Below are positions 1-7,221 of a stretch of DNA of 11,486 bases, one piece after another (positions within the stretch are counted from its first letter, which is position 1; every line of letters begins with the position of its first letter). A program made the position numbers and the translations under genes. This stretch comes from Ignavibacteria bacterium (lineage in GTDB: Bacteria; Bacteroidota; Ignavibacteria; UBA10030; SZUA-254). The DNA is taken from positions 1 through 11,486 of the forward strand of contig VBOC01000075.1 of the NCBI GenBank assembly GCA_005877655.1. The letters are read 5' to 3'. The notes below the pieces were generated by a model that was not told the DNA's origin, searched no databases, and saw nothing but the letters and a program-made list of their open reading frames with translations.

Positions 1-161
1 TTATTCGGACCCGAGTAAGAGCCCGTCCCCGTACCGGTCCATCCGCCGAACGAATATCCCGCAGCCGGCGATGCGGAGATACTGATACCCGATCCGGTGT
101 CATAGTAAGCGCTCGAAGGGGCTACTGTCCCTCCCGTGCCCGGGCTTGCGGCCATGGTCAG
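1..161 (-). repeat. 161-bp near-identical repeat, copy 1 (second InlB-like domain)
   Basis: This stretch matches 1108-1268 with four mismatches by eye, about 97.5% identity. It encodes the MAASPGTGGTVAPSSAYYD... to SGPNN part of the InlB-B-like domain. The offset of 1107 bp is a whole number of codons (369), so both copies are read in the same frame. The left limit is unknown because it touches the window edge. Confidence 0.95.
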
Positions 162-3100
162 GGAGAATCGTGTGGTGAAATTCGCTGTGTAGGTCGTGTT
201 GGCCGTCGGCGACACGTTATGTGTGATCAAACCGCCGTCGCTCCAGTTCGCCCAGGCATATTGCGTCCCTGTCGCACCGCTCTGCGGACTCGTCGTACCG
301 ATGCTGTGACTGCTGCCAGATTCCCAAGTCAAAATCTGTGGCGATGTATATGTCACGCCATCCACCGCGAATGAACGGCCGCTTGAATTCGTCCGGACGG
401 TCACGCTGATCGGATTCGATGGCGCACCGCCTGTCTTTCCGATCATGAAATTATCCATCTTGACCGGCGTCGGGAAGACGCATCCTCTGAGCCAGCAGTA
501 CCACTGCGAAGGATTGTATGTATTGTCCGTGGCCGTGATCGAGTCTCTTACCCCGTTTTTTCCGTACACCAGCCCCTTCATCGTCTTGTTCGCTTCCACC
601 TTCACAAGAAGCGTGTCACCGGCGGCAATCTCACGGTTAAGCGTGACGAGGGTCGTCGCACTGGTGCCATTGGTTACCCTCATGAGATTAATCTGATCAA
701 CCCCGCCCGGGTTGTCAAAGTAGCGAAGCCGGTATCCGTTACTTGTCGTGAGGTCTTTTCCTGTCATCCTGAAATAGAGGAAGAAAGTCGAATTGGAACC
801 GTTTCCACCCTTTTGTTTTACGACGACTGCAAGTTGCGTCGTGTCGGCGAACAGAGAATCCCAGGCGGCACCGCCAAAGGTTCCCGCGCCGCCGGTATTG
901 AATGGCGAGACGGTCGAATCGTTGTTGATCTGGAGAGAAGCCGATCCGGCTTCATTGTTCGTGAAGTTCACCCACTTGAACCGTCCGGCCAGGTTTGTCC
1001 GTGCTGTCGTGTCGAAATTATCGCGAACGGAGAGCTGAGACGATATTTGAACCGCCGTGAATGTCGCCGTTTCGCTAACGGGGCCGTTCATCGTCACACT
1101 CGCCGGATTATTCGGACCCGAGTAAGAGCCCGTCCCCGTACCGGTCCATCCGCCGAATGAATATCCTGCCGCCGGCGATGCGGAGATACTGACACCCGAT
1201 CCGGTGTCATAGTAAGCGCTCGAAGGGGCTACTGTCCCTCCCGTGCCCGGGCTTGCGGCCATGGTCAGCATGTACTGGGGCCTGAACGTTGCCGTAATCG
1301 TGGAATCTTTCCCGGGAAACGAAATTGTATGAGTGATCGTGCCGCCGTCACTCCACCCCTTATAGGCCATCCGGGCTGCGGGCGACTGATTCTGAAGGCT
1401 GTCGGTCGAGATCTGGTGAGTGGTGGCCGGATAAAAGGTCAGCGTATACGGAGCCGTTTTGGTCGATCCATCCACCCGGAAAACGAGCCCGGATGGGTTC
1501 GTCTGGATCGTGACTTGCACGGGACTCGAGACAGCAAATGTGTAGCAGCCCCGGCCGTGCGTCGCCGCCATCAGGAGCCCTGTCGATTCTTTGTATTTCA
1601 AATCGAACACCTCAACTGCGGGGAGGCCGCTGTTGAAAGAGACCCACGTCGTGCCGTCATCGGTGGACTCGTAGGCTTCCAGGTCTGTGCCGACAAACAG
1701 TGTCCGCGGACTGGTCCTCCGAAGTGCGATCGAGTTCACGGGAATATTCGGCAAATTCCCCGTCGCGTTGGACCAGCTTGCGCCGCTGTTCGTCGTCTTG
1801 TAGACATGTTGGGTCGCTCCAAATCCGCCAAATGTCGCGTAGCATATGGCGTCGTCGGCGCTGTCGACCGCGAAATCGCTCACGTATGGATACCCCGTGG
1901 TTGAAGACCAGGAGGCGCCATTGTTAGACGTGACGAGGATGTGTCCATTGTTCGTTCCGATGTAGATCTTGTTGGTGGATGAATAACTGATCCCGATTGC
2001 AGACACGCTCCCGTTGATCGTGGTTGTTGCGGCGATCTGAATCCAGCCGATTGAACTGGTTGCAGTCTGCGCCGAGACGGTTTTCCACACGTCTGCGCGG
2101 CCAAAGACAATCGTGTTATGATCCCCGGGCGCCATTTCGTATGGATTGTAGAATAACCCTCCCGTCGAGCCGCTTGGTCGGATTTCGGAGTAAGTTACGC
2201 CGTAATCATTCGAGCGATGGAGAGATCCATTAACGTACTGACCATAGATATAGTTTGTATTCACCGGATCGACGATTGTGTAGCCGCCATCCCCGGTGGT
2301 TCGCTGAACCCAGAGCGTGCCGCCGTTCGTGGTATTTTCCTTGTCATTGTCCTGGGTTCCGCCGTACATCCTTAGTGTGTTGGTCGGGTCATAATCGGAG
2401 CTCTGAAACTGAAGTGTCGAGATTGTTTGATTCATGTCCGACCAGGTGGTCCCGTTATCTGTCGATTTGTACACCCCGCCGTCAGATCCGCAATAGAGGA
2501 CCGAGCCGTTATATCCGAGAAAATGGATGTCGGCATGGGAGAAATTAGTTGAACTCGCAGAAGCCCAGTCCGTTTTCTTTGTCAGGGTGACGCCGCCGTC
2601 CGGCGAGCTGTAGATATCGAGGCCCCCGACGATGACAAGATTCGAGTTCGCAGGACTCACCGTCACAGCATTATCATACCAGCCCTGTCCGTCCAGATAG
2701 TTGGTCGCTGAATTCCGAAGTGTCCACAATGAACCGCCATTTGTTGTCTGATACAATCCTAACAACGCATAATTAACGCTGTTCGCGATACTGGCATACA
2801 CGACGCCCGGGCTGCTCGCTGAGATCGCCAGGGCGGTGCGAGACGTGCCGGAAGCCGGCAAACCGTTGGTCAAAACTGTCCAGCTTGCTCCGCCGTCTGT
2901 TGTCTTGCTGACGGTGTTTTGACCATAACCACCTGCTGCGATATAGAGAACATTCGGGTCGGCGGGATCCATCACCAGGCTGTTCACGTTGGCCGCGCTG
3001 TTTGTGTTCGTCCAGCTGATTCCCGCGTCCGTCGATTTAAAGACACCGATTGAGCCGGCCGCATGGATGATGCTTGAGTTTAGCGGATTGATGACGAGCG

Positions 3101-3293
3101 CCGAAAAATATGATCCGAGAGATGTCGTTGCGATTTTCGTCCACGCATTCCCGCCATCGGTCGACTTAAAAATTCCGTCCCCAAAATAGCTGTCAACGGA
3201 ATAATTCAATTCACCGGTTGCAACGTAGACCACGCTTCCGTTGTTCGGATCGACCGACACCGCGCCGCATGTCAACGCGCTCAAATTATCGGT
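1..3293 (-). CDS. Large secreted Asp-box/InlB-repeat protein, 3' part after a frameshift (C-terminus beyond left edge)
   Basis: This is the main body of a giant exported protein. On the minus strand one frame is open from about 3359 to the window edge, roughly 1100 codons, with no start codon that looks native. It continues the protein that begins at 3754 but in a different frame, resuming at TDNLSALTCGAVSVDP. In order it shows about nine Asp-box-like motifs (IFKSTDGG, VFKSTDAG, VSKTTDGG, VYKSTDNG, VYKTTNSG, YESTDDG) spread to about 1560, the pattern of sortilin/GH74/BNR-type beta-propellers. Next comes a VDG-containing domain (about 1530-1290), an InlB-B-like repeat with GYSFGGWTG (about 1285-1045), a laminin-G-like beta-rich region of about 200 residues (about 1045-440), and then a second VDG domain and second InlB-like repeat cut by the edge. 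The role is probably cell-surface or extracellular binding; no enzyme active site was identified. A C-terminal sorting domain, if present, lies outside the window. Confidence 0.85.
1108..1268 (-). repeat. 161-bp near-identical repeat, copy 2 (first InlB-like domain)
   Basis: Partner of 1-161. Beyond 1268 the similarity falls quickly: the adjoining VDG domains (TIQTNPSGLVFRVDG here, TVRTNSSGRSFAVDG in the other copy) are related but much more diverged. The sharp drop in identity suggests recent duplication or gene conversion limited to this domain. Confidence 0.95.
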
Positions 3294-3754
3294 TGGAAAT
3301 TGAGCCCTCCGTCCGTCGTTTTCCAAACACCGCCTCCGGCGGCCCCGATATAAAAAGTGTTAGGGTCTGAGGGATGAAATGCGATCGAATTTGTTCTGCC
3401 GGAGATGTAATTTGCCCCTGTCCTTGCATTAAACAAACCGCTCGGGTTCACACTTACCCAATTGGTCGCCGCGGTCGAGCGGGTGAGTAGATTTCGATCT
3501 TTCTGTACCCGTTGGGATTGCAGCATGGCCGCTTCGTATCCATCCGGAGGTATCAATTTATCCGGTCCGCCGGCGCGCCTCATATGGAAAAACATTTCGC
3601 GCGCCACAATGTTTTCTCCCGACTCTTCCGTCGATGGATTTAGGGACACGCCGGCCGCGCCAGTTTGTCCGCTTGCCTTCGAAAAAAGAGGAAGAACCGC
3701 GATGAGAGGAAATATGATTAAACGGATGAAATTCCCTGTGACATGTTTACTCAT
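3281..3754 (-). CDS. Large secreted Asp-box protein, N-terminal part with signal peptide (frame ends early)
   Basis: This 157-codon frame starts with MSKHVTGNFIRLIIFPLIAV, a typical signal peptide with a basic N-terminus, a hydrophobic core and a likely cleavage near SKASGQ. The ATG at 3754 is preceded by a GGAGGAG ribosome site about 10-12 bases upstream. Residues from about 105 on enter the beta-propeller: SGRTNSIAFHPSDPNTFYIG followed by VWKTTDGGLNF, the first Asp box. The frame then stops at a TGA (3281-3283) in the middle of the domain, exactly where family members continue with an ISDNL/ITDNL-like segment. The expected continuation is present in another frame just downstream, so this is the front of a single frameshifted gene rather than a small secreted protein. 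The cause could be a real mutation, phase variation or a sequencing/assembly error. Confidence 0.85.
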   Translation of the reverse strand: MSKHVTGNFIRLIIFPLIAVLPLFSKASGQTGAAGVSLNPSTEESGENIVAREMFFHMRRAGGPDKLIPPDGYEAAMLQSQRVQKDRNLLTRSTAATNWVSVNPSGLFNARTGANYISGRTNSIAFHPSDPNTFYIGAAGGGVWKTTDGGLNFQPII

Positions 3755-3783
3755 TGGATGCTACTCCTCCAGAATGGGAACGA

Positions 3784-3814
3784 CGAGGTTTTCTTTGGGT
3801 TTAGGTAAGAATTT
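3784..3814 (-). other. Conserved 5'-leader block of the secreted-protein gene
   Basis: This block lies between the promoter and the ATG at 3754. It aligns with 7062-7093, in front of the kinase remnant, at about 25 of 32 positions including one gap. The core, on the minus strand, is CTTACC-N-AAACC-N-AAA-N-AAAAC. It contains no open frame with a ribosome site. It could be part of a regulated untranslated leader or simply a trace of a copied upstream region. Confidence 0.6.
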
Positions 3815-3830
3815 CTCCCGATACTCAAAG

Positions 3831-3896
3831 CCTAGGGGAGAGAGAATTACACCCTAGGGTAGAGAGAATTACACCGTAAGGTAGAGAGAATTGCAA
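3831..3896 (-). repeat. Three tandem 22-bp direct repeats downstream of the -10 element
   Basis: The units are 3831-3852, 3853-3874 and 3875-3896. All share the core AGAGAGAATT on the plus strand (AATTCTCTCT on the minus). The first two are nearly identical; the third, which holds the -10 and part of the spacer, is more diverged. The junction of units one and two contains a perfect palindrome, ACCCTAGGGT (3851-3860). A 22-bp period is close to two helical turns, so all units face the same side of the DNA, as expected for a transcription-factor array. No CRISPR-like spacers are present. Confidence 0.9.
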
Positions 3897-3906
3897 TGAG
3901 TGTCAA
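3878..3906 (-). promoter_or_regulatory. Promoter TTGACA-N17-TACCTT for the secreted-protein gene
   Basis: Read on the minus strand, TTGACA (3906-3901) is followed by a 17-base spacer and TACCTT (3883-3878). The -35 is a perfect consensus and the spacing ideal; the -10 is a weak match. The strongest support is that the same hexamers with the same spacing recur at 7112-7140, where 28 of 30 bases (3878-3907 versus 7112-7141) are identical. Transcription would start near 3871, leaving a leader of about 115 bases that includes the 22-bp repeats. Confidence 0.65.
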
Positions 3907-3907
3907 C

Positions 3908-3922
3908 CCGCGAAAGACGCGG
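3908..3922 (-). terminator. Short hairpin after the kinase gene (weak terminator candidate)
   Basis: CCGCG-AAAGA-CGCGG forms a perfect five-pair stem with a five-base loop. It lies 21 bases past the kinase stop and directly upstream of the next promoter's -35. No T-run follows on the minus strand, so factor-independent termination is doubtful and read-through into the secreted-protein gene is possible. Confidence 0.3.
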
Positions 3923-3942
3923 AATCGAATGTGAGAATTAAA

Positions 3943-6912
3943 TCAATTCGGCGCTGTTCCTTTCATCGATGCACCCCCCTTGAGTCTTGCGAGATGCGCT
4001 CTTGCGTCTTCCAGTTCACTCGATTTGAAATCGGCATCTTTCCAAATCTGCAGGAACTTCTCATACTCTTTTATTGCTTCGTCTTCTTGTCCCGCCCCTT
4101 CATGCGCCACCCCGAGCCAGTAGTGAGCTTTGACGGATGCGATGATCCAATAGATTTCTGTCGGCAATACTCCCGCCAGCGGGTCCGTGTAGCCCGTGGG
4201 GTACCATTCTGCCACCCGGTGTAATTCTCTCACCGCCTCTTCTATCTGGCCCGTCTTGAGGAGACTCACCGCAAACGGTAACTGTGGCTGAGCCTTTGAC
4301 CGTCCCATTTTCAATGCCTCGCGATACTGTCGTGCCGCAGCCGTATAATCTCCCTGCTCGAAAGAAAACAACGCCGAGGTAATCGATTTGCCGATTTGGA
4401 TAAATGCAATCGGTTCATTCGCTGCTTCCTTGAGATCCTCCACGACTTTCCTGTACATCCGGGTATCGCCGGCTTTCAAATACGCCCACGCGAGAGCATC
4501 GCGGCCATAAACTTTGTTGCCCGGATCATTCTTGAGCAGATCGCACCGTGCTTTCGCATATTTGACCATCGCGGGATAATCCCCCAGATCATATGCATTC
4601 AAGAGCAGAGGGAGGTAGTCTCGTTCCATGAGGTCCGGCAGATGTTGATTCCTATGCGCCGACAAGTCCGCCAATAAATCTTCTTGGGCTTTCCTGAGTT
4701 TCCCCTGATGTGCTGAAATGACGGGCGAGAAATCAGTAGGTGCGTGCAGTCGCAGCAGGTATTCTCGCGCGCGCTCGTAATCCTGACGCCCGATCGCATC
4801 GGCCGCAAGCGACCCGTTCGAACCGTAATCAGATCGAATGGCCACGGCTTTCCGGTACCAGATGACGGCAGAATCTCGTTCTCCAAAGAGAAAGTAGAGG
4901 TCCCCTTTCGTGTCGTACGGATTCGGTTCGCCGGGCGCCAAATTCATATAATGATCAACAGCGTCGAATGCGTCCGGCCGTTTACCGATCGAAGCATATC
5001 CATAGCCAAGCATGTTCCACAGCGATTTGTCCATCGGATCACGCTTTAGGCCTGACGTAAGCTTCTGGATTGCTCTCTCGGGATCATAGAATTTTCGAAA
5101 GTATTCGAGCGCCAGTGTTCGATATGCAAGCTGCTCTCCTGGGTATTTTTCAATTAACTGCTCCAGAATGCGAACCGTCGAGAGAGGATCTTTTTCGATA
5201 TTTTGTGCAAAGGCAGCCTCTATTTGGAGCCGCTCTCTTTCGCTCACGTTCTTTCGCAATTGGTAGGCCCGCCGCAGATCCCCGCTCCCCTCACTATTTT
5301 GGCCTGTGCGAAATTCCACTCTCGCCACCGCATTGTATGCGATTGCAAAATTGCTGTCCAGCTCAATCGCTCTCCTGAGTGCACCCTTCGAATCTTCGAA
5401 TGAGAATTTCGCCTCAAGATCAACACCCTCCAGATACGAGCGATAGGCCTCGGCGGACTTTGTCGTCACTTCGGCTACCGATTTCGCATCTGTCGCCGAC
5501 GTCAAATTCAAATCGTCTTTGACGAGAAGCGCCAGTGTATCTGCGAGTGAAAATACCTTGTCTTGGGGAAACCCTGCGAGACGCCGGGTGCTGAGGATTT
5601 TTCCGCCTTGAACTTCTATCAGGCGGTATGTGACCGCAAGCATCGGCTCCTTCTGCAGAATGCTGCCTAAGAGCATCATGGAGACGCCGGCCCGCTGGGC
5701 GATCTTTGTCGCCATCGAGGGAGGAATGGCTTTTGAGTCCCCTTCTCCGAGCTCCTTCCGGATGTCGTACAATCGTTCGCGACTGATGACCTCGAGATTT
5801 TTCGTCTGGAAGAGCGCCGTGATCAGCAGGTTGGATAACATCTCCCCTGTGTGATCTTTATCTTCAGGGTCGGGGATATTTTCAAAGTACATCACTGCCA
5901 GCGAGTTGGGTTCCGATGCGGCGTTACTCTTCTGCGTGCTGATCTGGAAGTTGAATGGATTGAAGACGATTGCAAGTGCGATGAGGGCGTCCGCTGCACC
6001 GGCAGGCACCACAAACTTCAGCAACCGTTTCCCTTTCCCGGGCTGCACGGACACCATCCCGGTCGCGGTCGAGCGCGCATATCCTGCCCGGGCATACTCC
6101 AAACCCTTTCGCTCGTGCCGAAGGTCCGCCAGTAGATCATCCACATGTTGGTAGCGCTCATCCCTGTCCTTCGCAAGAGCTTTAAGGACAATCCGCTCTA
6201 ATTCCGGGGAAGCCTTGTCGTTAAAGCGTGCCAGCGGTTGCGGATCTTCGTTGATAAGCGAATAGACGAGTGCTGCCTGATGCTCCGCCTGGAACGGAAG
6301 CCGCCCGGTGATCAATTCATACAGCACAACGCCAAATGAGAAAATGTCGGAGCGATGATCGACTTCCAGTCCCTGCGCCTGCTCCGGTGACATATATGCC
6401 GCCGTCCCGATGGTCGAGCCGGCCTTCGTGAGTTTCGTGGCGCCCTTCACCTTCGCCAACCCGAAGTCCATGATCTTCACCTGGCCCCTGGGTGTGAGCA
6501 TGATATTGTCTGACTTGATATCGCGATGAACGACTCCCTTCTCATGCGCGGCGGCAAGTCCATCACAGACCTGAATTGCGATATCGAGCACTTTCTGTAT
6601 TGAAAGATTTTCCTGCGCTGCCGTCGCCTTCAGCGTCTTTCCATCGATAAATTCCATTGCGAGATAGAGCCGATCCTCGAACTCCTTGATTTCATGGATG
6701 GTCGCGATGTTCGGGTGATTGAGCGCGGAAGCGGCTCTTGCCTCGTGGTAGAATCGTTCCTTCTCGACCGAATCGGAAGCCAGATAGGGGGGCAGGAACT
6801 TCAGAGCGACGAATCGATCCAGCTCGGTATCACGGGCCTTATACACGATGCCCATGCCGCCTTCGCCGAGCTTCTCGAGGATCTTATAATGGGATATAGT
6901 CTGCCCGATCAT
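3943..6912 (-). CDS. Transmembrane serine/threonine protein kinase with TolB/FlgO-like and TPR regions
   Basis: A 989-residue Hanks-type kinase. The catalytic domain spans about residues 9-270: glycine loop GEGGMG (16-21), ATP-binding lysine K38 in VALKFL, likely partner glutamate E57, catalytic HRD (129-131) in VVHRDIKSDN, metal-binding DFG (149-151) and SPE (175-177). All key residues are present, so it should be active. One hydrophobic segment at about 298-318 is the likely membrane anchor, placing the kinase in the cytoplasm and the rest outside. Residues about 335-450 (SLAVMYFENIPDPEDKD..., then VSMMLLGSI and VTYRLIEVQGGKIL) resemble the TolB N-terminal/FlgO nucleoside-binding-like fold often fused to such kinases. 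From about 485 to the end are TPR-type helical repeats (for example GDLYFLFGERDSAVIWYRKA). No PASTA domain is present. The start is supported by GGGAGG 11 bases upstream. The input signal and substrates are not evident; the secreted protein just downstream could be co-regulated. Confidence 0.95.
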   Translation of the reverse strand: MIGQTISHYKILEKLGEGGMGIVYKARDTELDRFVALKFLPPYLASDSVEKERFYHEARAASALNHPNIATIHEIKEFEDRLYLAMEFIDGKTLKATAAQENLSIQKVLDIAIQVCDGLAAAHEKGVVHRDIKSDNIMLTPRGQVKIMDFGLAKVKGATKLTKAGSTIGTAAYMSPEQAQGLEVDHRSDIFSFGVVLYELITGRLPFQAEHQAALVYSLINEDPQPLARFNDKASPELERIVLKALAKDRDERYQHVDDLLADLRHERKGLEYARAGYARSTATGMVSVQPGKGKRLLKFVVPAGAADALIALAIVFNPFNFQISTQKSNAASEPNSLAVMYFENIPDPEDKDHTGEMLSNLLITALFQTKNLEVISRERLYDIRKELGEGDSKAIPPSMATKIAQRAGVSMMLLGSILQKEPMLAVTYRLIEVQGGKILSTRRLAGFPQDKVFSLADTLALLVKDDLNLTSATDAKSVAEVTTKSAEAYRSYLEGVDLEAKFSFEDSKGALRRAIELDSNFAIAYNAVARVEFRTGQNSEGSGDLRRAYQLRKNVSERERLQIEAAFAQNIEKDPLSTVRILEQLIEKYPGEQLAYRTLALEYFRKFYDPERAIQKLTSGLKRDPMDKSLWNMLGYGYASIGKRPDAFDAVDHYMNLAPGEPNPYDTKGDLYFLFGERDSAVIWYRKAVAIRSDYGSNGSLAADAIGRQDYERAREYLLRLHAPTDFSPVISAHQGKLRKAQEDLLADLSAHRNQHLPDLMERDYLPLLLNAYDLGDYPAMVKYAKARCDLLKNDPGNKVYGRDALAWAYLKAGDTRMYRKVVEDLKEAANEPIAFIQIGKSITSALFSFEQGDYTAAARQYREALKMGRSKAQPQLPFAVSLLKTGQIEEAVRELHRVAEWYPTGYTDPLAGVLPTEIYWIIASVKAHYWLGVAHEGAGQEDEAIKEYEKFLQIWKDADFKSSELEDARAHLARLKGGASMKGTAPN

Positions 6913-6923
6913 ACGTTACGCCG

Positions 6924-6940
6924 CCTCCCGCTTCGCGGGA
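6924..6940 (-). promoter_or_regulatory. Hairpin overlapping the kinase ribosome binding site
   Basis: On the minus strand TCCCGC-GAA-GCGGGA makes a six-pair stem with a three-base loop (6940-6926). The Shine-Dalgarno GGGAGG (6929-6924) starts inside its 3' arm, so most of the ribosome site is paired when the stem forms. The upstream 44-codon frame runs through the stem and stops just before the kinase ATG, an arrangement that would let its translation open the site. Confidence 0.5.
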
Positions 6941-6945
6941 TCCGC

Positions 6946-6986
6946 AAACTTGCATCCGCTCGCAGAGAACGCTCGCGCGCAAGTTT
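6946..6986. repeat. 41-bp palindromic (REP-like) element
   Basis: AAACTTGC (6946-6953) and its complement GCAAGTTT (6979-6986) flank 25 bases holding a direct repeat of CGCTCGC (6957-6963 and 6970-6976). It sits exactly at the break of the truncated kinase copy. The structure is like small dispersed palindromic elements found in many bacterial genomes, but no second copy occurs in this window, so its mobility cannot be judged. Confidence 0.5.
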
Positions 6987-7061
6987 GGGACATTCCGCCT
7001 TCTCCGAGTTTCTCGAGGATCTTGTAATGCGAAATTGTTTGGGCGATCACTTTAAAATCTG

Positions 7062-7093
7062 CGGAGTTTTGTTTCGGTTTTGGTAAGCGATTT
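7062..7093 (-). other. Conserved 5'-leader block upstream of the kinase remnant
   Basis: Partner of the block at 3784-3814, with the shared minus-strand core CTTACC-N-AAACC-N-AAA-N-AAAAC. It lies between the matching promoter and the GTG at 7050. The distance from the -10 is shorter here because the 22-bp repeats are absent. Confidence 0.6.
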
Positions 7094-7111
7094 CCCTGAA
7101 ACTAACGGTTC

Positions 7112-7140
7112 AAGGTAGAGAGAATTGCGGTGAGTGTCAA
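7112..7140 (-). promoter_or_regulatory. Promoter TTGACA-N17-TACCTT for the kinase locus
   Basis: On the minus strand TTGACA (7140-7135) and TACCTT (7117-7112) are separated by 17 bases. The surrounding 30 bases differ from the promoter at 3878-3907 only at an adjacent pair in the spacer. Transcription would start near 7105 and first meet the conserved leader block, then the 44-codon remnant, then the kinase. Confidence 0.65.
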
Positions 7141-7147
7141 CGTGAGC

Positions 7148-7195
7148 GAAGCTGTTACAAGGTGAAGCTATTACAAACTGAAGCTGTTGCAAGCC
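7148..7195. repeat. Three tandem 16-bp repeats upstream of the kinase promoter
   Basis: Units at 7148-7163, 7164-7179 and 7180-7195 follow GAAGCTRTTRCAANNN. The array begins seven bases upstream of the -35 element of the kinase promoter and ends 26 bases after the typA stop. The position suits activator binding sites, although a 16-bp period (about 1.5 turns) would put neighbouring units on opposite faces. Slippage-derived repeats without function are also possible. Confidence 0.9.
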
Positions 7196-7214
7196 CCTGA
7201 TCCGCGCGATCGGG
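7196..7214 (-). terminator. Hairpin just after typA (weak terminator candidate)
   Basis: CCTGATC and GATCGGG pair as seven base pairs with one G-T wobble around a five-base loop, seven bases past the typA stop. No T-run follows on the minus strand, so termination is uncertain. Confidence 0.3.
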
Positions 7215-7221
7215 AAATCCG

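Larger units (their letters stand above)
6916..7050 (-). pseudogene. Truncated kinase copy (first 20 codons) fused to a palindromic element; possible leader peptide
   Basis: A GTG-started frame of 44 codons. Its first 20 residues, VIAQTISHYKILEKLGEGGM, match the first 20 of the adjacent kinase except for one A/G change and the start codon. At the DNA level 49 of 60 bases agree, and nearly all differences are synonymous, so the two copies diverged under protein-level selection before this one was truncated. After the methionine, homology ends and 24 residues are encoded by the palindromic DNA at 6941-6988 and the hairpin at 6926-6940. The TAA ends three bases before the kinase ATG. No ribosome site is visible before the GTG. 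It is either the stump of a former tandem kinase gene or a short translated leader. Confidence 0.75.

Noticed and set aside
1329..1904. 191-codon open frame on the plus strand
   Set aside because: It is the exact complement frame of the large secreted-protein gene, with no ribosome site and arginine/cysteine-rich content typical of shadow frames.
3281..3299. Programmed ribosomal frameshift in the secreted-protein gene
   Set aside because: No slippery heptamer of the X-XXY-YYZ type and no convincing downstream stem were found at the frame change; a mutation or repeat loss fits better.
3831..3896. CRISPR array from the short tandem repeats
   Set aside because: The repeats are contiguous with no unique spacers, and no cas genes are nearby; the same holds for the 16-bp repeats at 7148-7195.
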